Source: a virus
IMG/VR virus record: IMGVR_UViG_3300032241_001605
Location: 1-31,918 of that record
Reading direction: 5' to 3' (one strand)
Length of the DNA stretch: 31,918 nucleotides
The notes beneath the pieces are model-generated. The model was not told the DNA's origin and searched no databases. It was given only the letters and a program-made list of their open reading frames with translations. The translations under genes and the position numbers were made by a program. Below, one piece after another: positions 4,522 through 9,687 of the stretch (its first letter is position 1; each line of letters opens with the position of its first letter).

Positions 4522-4857
4522 ATGAGAGACACACTAGACAAAGTATGGGGCGAAGTTGCTCTAACACTTAATGACGCAGTAGCGATTACTTGGGACACTT
4601 GCCACAAGATTTACATTCTTATGGACGAGGAACAAGTTGGTTACATGATTGGTTACGGCTATGACCCGATTATCAGAAAAGAAACAGCAACACCTAAGGA
4701 AATGCTTGCAACGCTCCAAGACTGGTTTGAGAAGTCTTGCGCCTTGAAGTTTATTCAGGCGGTTTCAACTGTCGAAGGCGACCCGAACAATGGTTTTGAG
4801 ACCCTTATCCCGCAGGGTTTCTTTGACCTTGACGAGGACGAAGACGAGGACTACTAG
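4522..4857 (+). CDS. Hypothetical protein with acidic tail, cassette gene 12
   Basis: A 111-residue protein starting at ATG 4522 behind ATAGGAG. Longer in-frame readings begin inside the promoter and are not plausible. The core looks alpha/beta with aromatic strands (KIYILMDEEQVGYMIGYGYD), then a helix (LATLQDWFEKSCALKF). It ends in an unbroken acidic tail, DLDEDEDEDY. Such tails occur in SSB-like and DNA-mimic proteins, but no family is recognised. Confidence 0.8.
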   Translation: MRDTLDKVWGEVALTLNDAVAITWDTCHKIYILMDEEQVGYMIGYGYDPIIRKETATPKEMLATLQDWFEKSCALKFIQAVSTVEGDPNNGFETLIPQGFFDLDEDEDEDY

Positions 4858-4862
4858 ATTTA

Positions 4863-4877
4863 CCCCGAAAGGGGTTT
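4863..4877 (+). terminator. CCCC-GAAA-GGGG-TTT terminator-like hairpin
   Basis: The same hairpin as 1473-1487: CCCC, GAAA tetraloop, GGGG, TTT, then ATCGCG. Confidence 0.6.
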
Positions 4878-4878
4878 A

Positions 4879-4960
4879 TCGCGTACGTATCGCGTGCGCG
4901 ACGCGTGCGCGAGCGCGAACGGTGGCAATTTTTAAGAAAACTCGCGTGAGGATTTTTTAT
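4879..4960. repeat. CGCG block and TTTTTAAGAAAA motif
   Basis: TCGCGTACGTA, TCGCGTGCGCGA and GCGTGCGCGAGCGCGA units fill 4879-4918. ATTTTTAAGAAAACTCGCG lies at 4928-4946, followed by TTTTTTATCC. Confidence 0.75.
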
Positions 4961-4966
4961 CCTGAC

Positions 4967-5022
4967 TTGACAAAATAAAAAAAGTATGGTATAGTTGTAG
5001 TTATCAGTTTGCAAGTAGCAAA
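4967..5022 (+). promoter_or_regulatory. Cassette promoter 13 with hairpin
   Basis: TTGACA (4967-4972) and TATAGT (4990-4995) have a 17-bp spacer. The leader hairpin is TTTGC (5008-5012), AAGTA, GCAAA (5018-5022). The upstream TCGCGT half-site is 19.5 bp from the -35 and not palindromic. Confidence 0.87.
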
Positions 5023-5037
5023 GTGAGAGAGGATAAG

Positions 5038-5613
5038 ATGGAAAAGATTTATTACTATGACAATTACAAGACAGAAATTACTTTAGACGACTGGGCTGAA
5101 AGTCCTCGTGGCTGGGATAATTTAGGCACAATGCTTACTTGGCAACGTGGCTACCGTTCACCAGACAATAATGACTTTGCAACGCCAGACGCCTTTGTTG
5201 AGTGGTGGAATGAGAATTGCGGAGTAAACGGCATTATTTTGCCCGTTTACTGCCTTGACCACGGCAACATAAGTTACTCAACAAGTGATTACAACGACAA
5301 GTGGGACTCTGGTCATGTTGGGTTTATTTACGTCACCAGCGAAAACTTTGCTAAAGAAGGAATAATGCTGGCAGATGCAATAAAAATACTTGAAAATGAA
5401 GTAAAGACTTACTCTCACTACGCTAACGGTGAAGTGTATTCTATTAACACCAGCATAAAAGTAGTTTGCGATTCCTGCAAGCACGTTGAGTGGGAATACG
5501 TTGATGGTTGCGGTGGTTACTACGGTGGGTTTGACCTAGAGGACTTACCAGAGGCTATCCGAGAAGAAGCGCAGAAGGACTTTAACATTACTAATAGAGG
5601 AGTGAGTGTATGA
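5038..5613 (+). CDS. Conserved phage protein with WDSGxVGFIYV signature
   Basis: A 191-residue protein starting at ATG 5038 behind GAGAGAGGA. The central stretch LPVYCLDHGNISYST, then WDSGHVGFIYVTSE (residues about 96-109), matches a family I know from many phages of Gram-positive hosts, always annotated as hypothetical. A Cys pair (CDSC) and the tail CGGYYGGFDLEDLP may bind a metal or form the fold's edge. It is the second largest protein of the cassette array. It overlaps the next gene by ATGA. Confidence 0.85.
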   Translation: MEKIYYYDNYKTEITLDDWAESPRGWDNLGTMLTWQRGYRSPDNNDFATPDAFVEWWNENCGVNGIILPVYCLDHGNISYSTSDYNDKWDSGHVGFIYVTSENFAKEGIMLADAIKILENEVKTYSHYANGEVYSINTSIKVVCDSCKHVEWEYVDGCGGYYGGFDLEDLPEAIREEAQKDFNITNRGVSV

Positions 5614-5714
5614 GTAAAGACAAGACCTATGAAGCGTGGGAGTTTATGAAGGAACACATAATCATTATCCCCGTAGGGTTTCCCCCGCCCGAAAAACCGG
5701 GGGGCGAGGAGTAA
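5610..5714 (+). CDS. 34-residue microprotein
   Basis: ATG 5610 overlaps the preceding TGA (ATGA). A GAGG-type site lies about ten bases upstream inside the previous gene. The product has an N-terminal charged helix, four consecutive isoleucines (HIIIIPVGF) and a proline/glycine-rich tail (PPPEKPGGEE) encoded by hairpin-forming DNA. It may be a genuine microprotein or only a leader read into the terminator. Confidence 0.5.
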   Translation: MSKDKTYEAWEFMKEHIIIIPVGFPPPEKPGGEE

Positions 5715-5720
5715 TCCTCG
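5682..5720 (+). terminator. Double hairpin terminator region
   Basis: CCCCCG/CGGGGG-type pairing at 5682-5704 is followed by CGAGGA (5705-5710), GTAA, TCCTCG (5715-5720) and TTATCGCG. The second loop contains the TAA stop of the 5610 reading frame. Confidence 0.5.
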
Positions 5721-5723
5721 TTA

Positions 5724-5821
5724 TCGCGTACGTAAGTGCGCACACATCGCGTGCGTAATTCGCGTGCGCGATGCGTTAGTACGCGAAGGCTGGGATTTTT
5801 AGGAAAACCTCGCGTGCGTGA
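5724..5821. repeat. CGCG block, TTTTTAGGAAAA motif and half palindrome
   Basis: TCGCGTACGTAAGTGCGCAC, TCGCGTGCG and TCGCGTGCGCGATGCG units span 5724-5786. ATTTTTAGGAAAACC lies at 5795-5809 and TCGCGTGCGTGA at 5810-5821. Confidence 0.75.
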
Positions 5822-5888
5822 AAAATGTTGCTTGACAAAATGAAATTAGTGTGGTATAGTGGTATCTATCAGTTTGCAAGTAGCGAAC
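5810..5888 (+). promoter_or_regulatory. Cassette promoter 14 (ardC-like gene) with hairpin
   Basis: TCGCGTGCGTGA (5810-5821) is centred 16.5 bp from TTGACA (5832-5837). The -10 TATAGT is at 5855-5860 with a 17-bp spacer. The leader hairpin is GTTTGC (5872-5877), AAGTA, GCGAAC (5883-5888). Confidence 0.9.
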
Positions 5889-5903
5889 TATGAAGGGAAT
5901 AAA

Positions 5904-6782
5904 ATGTCAAACAATGCTTACGAGATAGTAGCCCAGTCTATTATCTCTCAACTAGAGAAGGGTACTGCTCCTTGGCGTAAAGAGTGGGTAGCGAGTGGCT
6001 ACGAACCTTTATCACTTAGCAGTAAGAAGCGCTATAACGGAATTAATCATTGGTTGCTATCGTTCTCCGCTATGGGTAACGGTTACAGTAGCCCTTGGTG
6101 GGGTACATTTAAGCAGGTTAAGGCTATGGGTGGAAGTGTGCGTAAGGGCGAGAAGGGTACACCAGTCGTTCTTTACAAGCAGTTCGATACTACTAACGCT
6201 GACGGCGAACCTAAGAAGGCAGTAGTTATGCGTTACTTTACAGTATTCAACGCTGACCAAGCCGACTGGGAGAATGAAGCGCCTAAGTACCAAGCACCAG
6301 AGACCCGACAATCAGTAGAGATTATCGAGAGCGCACAGAAGATAGTAGATACTTACTTTAGTCGTGAAGCGGTAACGCTGGCCTTTGGTGGCGACAGAGC
6401 GTACTACTCACCTAGCGCTGATGCTATTCAACTACCGAATCAGGAATCGTTCACTAACGATAACTCATTCTATGCAACGGCGTTCCACGAGATGGGACAC
6501 TCAACGGGTCACAAGTCACGCCTAAACCGAGATGGCGTAGTGGAGAATCACTACTTCGGTAGTGAACTGTATTCAGAGGAGGAGTTAGTCGCAGAGTTCA
6601 CTAGTGCGTTCTTATCTTCAGAGACTGGAGTTCTACCCGAAACCATTGATAACAGTGCAAGTTACATTGCCAGTTGGTTGAAGGCGCTAAAGAATGACCC
6701 GAAAATGTTGGTTAAGGCAGTCGGCAGAGCGCAGAAGGCTACTGACTACATTCTCAATGGGGCAAAGGTTACTGCTGAGTAA
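5904..6782 (+). CDS. ArdC-like antirestriction protein with zincin domain
   Basis: A 292-residue protein starting at ATG 5904 behind GAAGGG. The N-terminal half (about 5-130) has the ArdC/TraC-type ssDNA-binding signature: APWRKEW, YNGINHW, WGTFKQVKAMGGSVRKGEKG. The C-terminal half is a zincin-like metallopeptidase with HEMGH at residues 195-199 and a downstream EELVAEF that likely gives the third zinc ligand. ArdC proteins of plasmids protect incoming DNA from host restriction, and a phage would use it just after injection. Its strong cassette promoter suits early expression. The family call is firm. Antirestriction activity is inferred. Confidence 0.9.
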   Translation: MSNNAYEIVAQSIISQLEKGTAPWRKEWVASGYEPLSLSSKKRYNGINHWLLSFSAMGNGYSSPWWGTFKQVKAMGGSVRKGEKGTPVVLYKQFDTTNADGEPKKAVVMRYFTVFNADQADWENEAPKYQAPETRQSVEIIESAQKIVDTYFSREAVTLAFGGDRAYYSPSADAIQLPNQESFTNDNSFYATAFHEMGHSTGHKSRLNRDGVVENHYFGSELYSEEELVAEFTSAFLSSETGVLPETIDNSASYIASWLKALKNDPKMLVKAVGRAQKATDYILNGAKVTAE

Positions 6783-6786
6783 CCTG

Positions 6787-6798
6787 CCCCGTTGGGGG
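6787..6798 (+). terminator. CCCC-GTT-GGGG hairpin
   Basis: A short G/C stem after the ardC-like stop, followed by TTATCGCG. The stem is weak. Confidence 0.4.
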
Positions 6799-6801
6799 TT
6801 A

Positions 6802-6940
6802 TCGCGTGTATGCATACGCGAGCAATGATTATTTTTAGGAATCCTCGCGTACATAGGTCGCGTACGCGATAGGTATTTTTAATAAAACGTAGAGCCGAGG
6901 TTTCGTAGTTTTTAGGAAATCGCGTGTGTAAGAAAATTAT
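6802..6940. repeat. Doubled upstream module without a gene between
   Basis: A TCGCG...CGCGA block (6802-6821), ATTTTTAGGAATCC and TCGCGTAC (about 6831-6852), and the full TCGCGTACGCGA palindrome at 6858-6869 are followed by a second set, AGTTTTTAGGAAATCGCG (6907-6924). The first palindrome has no promoter after it. This looks like two fused cassettes from which one promoter-gene unit was lost. Confidence 0.65.
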
Positions 6941-7012
6941 CTCTAAATTGATTTGACAAATTAAACTTTGTGTGGTATAGTGGATACTATGAAGTTGAGC
7001 AAGTCGTTCAAC
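6920..7012 (+). promoter_or_regulatory. Cassette promoter 15 with fully diverged hairpin
   Basis: TTGACA (6953-6958) and TATAGT (6976-6981) have a 17-bp spacer. The leader hairpin GTTGAGC (6994-7000), AAGTC, GTTCAAC (7006-7012) has a different seven-pair stem but the same AAGTC loop as promoter 4. TCGCGTGTGTAA (6920-6931) lies 27.5 bp from the -35. Confidence 0.88.
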
Positions 7013-7036
7013 CGAGTAAATTGAAAGTGAGTAACT

Positions 7037-7219
7037 ATGTCAAAGATGTATGTGGATTATGCAGGTAACTATGGTTCAGCAGAAGATGAGGACTTTATGA
7101 CTTTTAATACTGAAGACCTTAACAAGGCGCAGTTGGAGTTGTTGGAGGAAGACCCTACCGAGTTTTACTTTGCCATTAGTGGCGGTGACTGGTCTTGCCT
7201 AGAGACGAGGGAGGACTAA
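7037..7219 (+). CDS. Small acidic protein, cassette gene 15
   Basis: A 60-residue strongly acidic protein starting at ATG 7037 with a modest GAAAGTGAG site. It begins MSKMYVDYAGNYGSAEDEDF and ends FYFAISGGDWSCLETRED. Beta-rich segments are separated by a Leu/Glu helix (NKAQLELLEEDP). Net negative charge with aromatics is compatible with an inhibitory or DNA-mimic protein, but there is no homology-level evidence. It is coupled to the next gene by TAATG. Confidence 0.75.
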   Translation: MSKMYVDYAGNYGSAEDEDFMTFNTEDLNKAQLELLEEDPTEFYFAISGGDWSCLETRED

Positions 7220-7380
7220 TGGGTATTGATACAGACGGCACAGAATGGCGTACGGTCATTTACACCATAGCCATTGATGTTATTGCAGACAGCGAAGAAG
7301 AAGCACTTTATCAGGCTGAACTACAATTTAGAGACTACCCGTTATCAGAGTTTAATTTAGAAGTTCAAGTTATTGATTAG
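7219..7380 (+). CDS. Small beta-alpha protein (ADSEEEA type)
   Basis: A 53-residue protein starting at ATG 7219 (TAATG). A strand (VIYTIAIDVIA) is followed by DSEEEALYQAELQF and a closing strand (FNLEVQVID). This strand / A-D-S-x-E-E-A helix / strand arrangement recurs in many small phage proteins and in the neighbours at 7457 and 10092, suggesting a shared fold. Function unknown. Confidence 0.75.
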   Translation: MGIDTDGTEWRTVIYTIAIDVIADSEEEALYQAELQFRDYPLSEFNLEVQVID

Positions 7381-7384
7381 TGAC

Positions 7385-7438
7385 TTGACAAACTAAAGAA
7401 AGTATGCTATACTAGTTGTATTGGTGACAAGCGCCAAT
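7385..7438 (+). promoter_or_regulatory. Cassette promoter 16 with ACAAG-loop hairpin
   Basis: TTGACA (7385-7390) starts five bases after the preceding stop. TATACT is at 7408-7413 with a 17-bp spacer. The leader hairpin is ATTGGTG (7420-7426), ACAAG, CGCCAAT (7432-7438), with one G-U. No CGCG block separates it from the upstream gene. Confidence 0.88.
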
Positions 7439-7456
7439 CAAGAAAAGGAGAAAATT

Positions 7457-7666
7457 ATGTCAGTAGAAGTAGAAGAGAAAGTATTTACATACAACGTCAG
7501 GGTTGTTGTGGAGTACGAGTACGAAGTAGAGGTTGGTTCAGAAGCCGAGGCAGAAGCCGAAGGTTGGAATTACGAGGACTACAAACAATTTTGTGGTGTG
7601 TATTCCATTGACGTTGAAGACGTTACCCCCGAAGAAGAAGAAGAAGAAGACGAGGAGGAGAACTAA
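7457..7666 (+). CDS. Extremely acidic small protein
   Basis: A 69-residue protein starting at ATG 7457 behind AAGGAG. A valine/tyrosine strand region (YNVRVVVEYEYEVEVGSEAE) precedes a WNYEDYKQFCGVYSIDVEDV strand. The C-terminus is an almost pure acidic run (TPEEEEEEDEEEN). The fold resembles that of the 7219 product. The charge suggests a protein-binding or nucleic-acid-mimicking role, which is inference only. It is coupled by TAATG. Confidence 0.78.
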   Translation: MSVEVEEKVFTYNVRVVVEYEYEVEVGSEAEAEAEGWNYEDYKQFCGVYSIDVEDVTPEEEEEEDEEEN

Positions 7667-7890
7667 TGTCGTACGAAGTAACTTCAACACAAGCAATTAA
7701 CGCTAGCGTTGCTATTGTTTATGATTACGGTGCGCTTTATTGGGACACCGAGGTAGACCCCGACTGGACTAATGAAGCCATTGAGGAACTTGCTTTGGCA
7801 GAGGTAGTAGATTATTTTGGCGAGCGTATGGGCAAAGGCATTGTAGCCATTGAGATACGCAGTCTATCAAATAGCGAGGTTAGTGCATAA
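7666..7890 (+). CDS. Small acidic protein, last gene of the array
   Basis: A 74-residue protein starting at ATG 7666 (TAATG). Strand segments (NASVAIVYDYGALYWD) are followed by an acidic helix (EAIEELALAEVVDYFGERM) and a terminal strand (GIVAIEIRSLSN). The pattern again looks like a small alpha/beta fold. No family is recognised. A structured non-coding region follows. Confidence 0.75.
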   Translation: MSYEVTSTQAINASVAIVYDYGALYWDTEVDPDWTNEAIEELALAEVVDYFGERMGKGIVAIEIRSLSNSEVSA

Positions 7891-8090
7891 CCCAGGAACA
7901 GAGATTTAGTAGGCCACTTCACCTACACTCACCCCAGTAGTTTGCTAGCACAACTACTGGGTGTGAGGTTCTCGCTTAATTTGCTCTGAGAAGCCCCTAT
8001 TTGGCCTTTACGGCCACTTTGTTGCTTTACCTGCTGTATCTGTTGTATCTGATTTACCTGCTGTAAAAAGGGGCTTTTCAGGGCGTAATT
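7891..8090. other. Structured non-coding region with nested hairpins
   Basis: The array ends in several inverted repeats: GTAGG (7909-7913) with CCTAC (7922-7926); a long near-perfect stem, 7928-7942 with 7952-7967; GGCC-TTTAC-GGCC at about 8003; and an outer AAGCCCCT (7991-7998) with AGGGGCTT (8069-8076) followed by TT. Between the outer arms are two TTACCTGCTGTA direct repeats. It may be a bidirectional terminator between convergent operons, a stable RNA, or both. I see no convincing gene here. Confidence 0.55.
7928..7967. terminator. Strong hairpin downstream of the cassette array
   Basis: About 14 paired bases with one bulge join 7928-7942 to 7952-7967. The loop contains the small palindrome TGCTAGCA. 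GTTCTCGC follows rather than a U-run, so termination is inferred from position. Confidence 0.5.
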
Positions 8091-8099
8091 TTGTTGTCT

Positions 8100-8265
8100 T
8101 CGCGTATGCGATAAGAAACTTTCAAGAAAACCTATCGCGTGCACGTATCGCGTACACGAATACGCGAAGGGTTAGGTATTTTTTAAGAAAAACTGTGTGT
8201 GGTTTTTTTATCTGCATACCCTTGTAGTCATGCAGTTTTTAGGAAAACCTTTGTGTGAATTAATA
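8100..8265. repeat. Orphan cassette modules without promoters
   Basis: TCGCGTATGCGA (8100-8111), TTTCAAGAAAACC, TCGCGTGCACG, TCGCGTACACGA, then TTTTTTAAGAAAAACTG with a TGTG run (8178-8202) and TTTTTAGGAAAACC (8236-8249). These are the upstream motifs of the array without any promoter or plus-strand gene after them. Confidence 0.7.
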
Positions 8266-8520
8266 ATCTCCTACATTGCGTGCATGATTCGCATACACTA
8301 AATGCAATACTTTTTTAGAGAATTACCTTATTTTAAAGGCATTTAAAGTACGAAATACTACATTCAATGCATAATAAACATACATTTTATGCAATAATCA
8401 CTCATTTGCGGCACTTAAATGCTTAAAAAGTACCTATACGCGCGGAAAAGTGCTTAGACAAGGGCGTTTAAGCATGCTTTTCTCACTCTTTATCCAGTAA
8501 TTATCAGTAATTGCAACAAA
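8266..8520. other. A+T-rich non-coding stretch
   Basis: No supportable gene on either strand. It is rich in A/T and contains repeated AATGCA/ATGCAATA words (about 8300, 8365, 8390), an AAAAGTACCTA word (8426-8436), the palindrome AAGCATGCTT (about 8471) and a one-mismatch DnaA-like TTATCCAGT. It could hold the 3' end of the minus-strand operon or an origin-type unwinding region. Neither is demonstrated. Confidence 0.4.
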
Positions 8521-8592
8521 TTAGTTGCGTGGTTTCGTGTTGCCACCAAGCCACAAACAGAATACAATCAATGCAAAGACAGCAAACGCCAT
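8521..8592 (-). CDS. 23-residue membrane microprotein
   Basis: On the minus strand its ATG (8592) overlaps the stop of the upstream membrane peptide (TAATG). The product is one hydrophobic helix (MAFAVFALIVFCLWLGG) with a short basic tail (NTKPRN), the shape of a single-pass membrane peptide. An alternative ATG seven bases upstream in another frame gives a less plausible Cys-rich peptide. The tight coupling makes this reading more likely. It is the last gene of the groES-like operon. Confidence 0.55.
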   Translation of the reverse strand: MAFAVFALIVFCLWLGGNTKPRN

Positions 8593-8672
8593 TAGCCATT
8601 AACTCCTAAGTACATTACAAACGCCATAATAGCAATCGTTACAATGCACGTCTTCAATAGAGCGCTAAACAT
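8592..8672 (-). CDS. 26-residue membrane microprotein
   Basis: A single transmembrane helix (LLKTCIVTIAIMAFVMYLGV) with almost no flanks. The start ATG is at 8672, behind an AGAGGATTAATA stretch that ends the previous gene. The TAA overlaps the next membrane peptide. Two consecutive mini-membrane peptides resemble holin-like or toxin-like peptide pairs, but function is unproven. Confidence 0.55.
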   Translation of the reverse strand: MFSALLKTCIVTIAIMAFVMYLGVNG

Positions 8673-8674
8673 TA

Positions 8675-8800
8675 TTAATCCTCTATGCGGTTTAAGATTT
8701 TTTTTAACATAATTTCGCTGGCTTTGTTAAACTGTTCATCAGTTACTCCAACTTCTTTGAGTGCCGTTATCATTTCTTCAATAGGTGGTTGTCTGTCCAT
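8675..8800 (-). CDS. 41-residue helical protein
   Basis: Starts at ATG 8800 behind an AAAGGAG site six bases upstream. Two amphipathic helices are likely (PPIEEMITALKEVGVT and DEQFNKASEIMLKKILNRIED). No known motif. It lies between the GroES gene and the membrane peptides, with only a few bases between genes, so it is part of the same message. Confidence 0.65.
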   Translation of the reverse strand: MDRQPPIEEMITALKEVGVTDEQFNKASEIMLKKILNRIED

Positions 8801-8813
8801 TGTTACTCCTTTC

Positions 8814-9116
8814 TTAGTACGGTGGTGAGTCTACTATTGCCAAGATACCAAGACTAGGTACAGTTACATAGTCTTCTCCATCTATCTTGATTCCATACGC
8901 CATAGACTTGTCAAAGATTACCTTGTCGCCTACTCGTACATCCATTAGAATAATCGTTCCATTGTCAGCGTATCTTCCAAGACCTACTGCTACAACTTCG
9001 CCCTGATTTGGAATTTCCTGTGCATTTTTAGGAATTACAAAGCCTGATTCAGTTACTTTGTCCTCATGGGTTAGTTTAAGAATAACTCTATCTTCAGTCG
9101 GCATTGCGTTCAGCAT
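8814..9116 (-). CDS. GroES-like co-chaperonin
   Basis: A 100-residue Cpn10 protein, full length for the family. DRVILK near residue 9, an ESGFVIPKNAQEIPNQGEVVAVG segment (the position of the mobile loop and following strand), VRVGDKVIFDK and DYVTVPSLGILAIVD match GroES domain order. GroES caps GroEL. No GroEL is in the window, so it probably works with the host chaperonin, like T4 gp31. Start ATG 9116 is favoured by GAGGAG seven bases upstream. ATG 9104 is possible. Both lie inside the upstream gene. Confidence 0.9.
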   Translation of the reverse strand: MLNAMPTEDRVILKLTHEDKVTESGFVIPKNAQEIPNQGEVVAVGLGRYADNGTIILMDVRVGDKVIFDKSMAYGIKIDGEDYVTVPSLGILAIVDSPPY

Positions 9117-9273
9117 TTAGTATCTCCTCATCTAGTTTCATCATTGCGTCTTCTAATCCTGCTCTATACCCAGACCATTCCATTCCTGTTAGGTCTTTAG
9201 ATAGTAATTGGAGCGTGTAGAGTTCCGCCTTTACCCTGTTAAGCGCCCCCGCCAAAAAAATCTGGCGAGACAT
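9094..9273 (-). CDS. Small helical protein overlapping groES
   Basis: A 59-residue protein starting at ATG 9273, ending 23 bases inside the GroES gene in another frame. It is predicted to be two helices with a hydrophobic N-terminus (MSRQIFLAGALNRVKAEL), a GMEWSGYRAGLEDAM segment and an acidic end (KLDEEILNAERNAD). Operon position and overlap support it. Function unknown. Confidence 0.68.
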   Translation of the reverse strand: MSRQIFLAGALNRVKAELYTLQLLSKDLTGMEWSGYRAGLEDAMMKLDEEILNAERNAD

Positions 9274-9275
9274 TT

Positions 9276-9425
9276 CTATTCTTCCGTTGGATTACCTAGT
9301 GAGGCTGATAGTGCCTGACCAAGTTCTGCCTCAGTAAGTCCTGCCCTGAGCATTAGTGCAAACATGCCCTGAAGGACAATCTGCGCTATTACTACTAGGT
9401 CTAGTTCCTGTGCTTCATCACTCAT
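9276..9425 (-). CDS. Small helical protein
   Basis: A 49-residue protein starting at ATG 9425 behind GGAGAAACC, overlapping the previous gene by 8 bases. A hydrophobic helix (VVIAQIVLQGMFALMLRAG) precedes LTEAELGQALSASLG. The helix is amphipathic rather than a clear membrane span. Function unknown. Confidence 0.65.
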   Translation of the reverse strand: MSDEAQELDLVVIAQIVLQGMFALMLRAGLTEAELGQALSASLGNPTEE

Positions 9426-9687
9426 TGGTTTCTCCTGTCTTTAGCCCAGCACGTTCAGCGCCGAGTTCAATAGAACTGCTAAATAATCTCTTAAACATTA
9501 CATCTGGTTCTGGTGAGTAGTTGGATAGTTGATACACAAAACTCAGCATTGCTTCTCGGTATAGTTTGCCCTGCTCTTCTACCGTTAGCCCCACCAAAAA
9601 ATCTGTGGTTTCAATGTATCGTTTTTCTACTTCCTCTACCGTCATGCCATCTGTGAAGACTGGCACGCCTTGTTGTTTATCACTCAC
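9418..9687 (-). CDS. Hypothetical protein with GTG start
   Basis: An 89-residue protein. The likely start is GTG 9687, with AAGAAGG seven bases upstream. Helical segments (TVEEVEKRYIETTDFLVGLTVEEQGKLYREAMLSF) and a proline-bounded second half (SPEPDVMFKRLFSSSIELGAERAGL) are visible. No known motif. It overlaps genes on both sides, typical of this operon. Confidence 0.72.
   Translation of the reverse strand: MSDKQQGVPVFTDGMTVEEVEKRYIETTDFLVGLTVEEQGKLYREAMLSFVYQLSNYSPEPDVMFKRLFSSSIELGAERAGLKTGETNE

Noticed and set aside
423-5786. CRISPR array in the regularly spaced CGCG repeats
   Set aside because: Repeat units vary in length, are separated by genes and promoters, and no equal-length spacers or cas genes are present.
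7929-8144. Minus-strand 71-codon open frame with Gln-rich repeats
   Set aside because: It covers the structured repeats of the non-coding region, has no ribosome-binding site, and its Gln-Gln stretches simply translate the TTACCTGCTGTA repeats.
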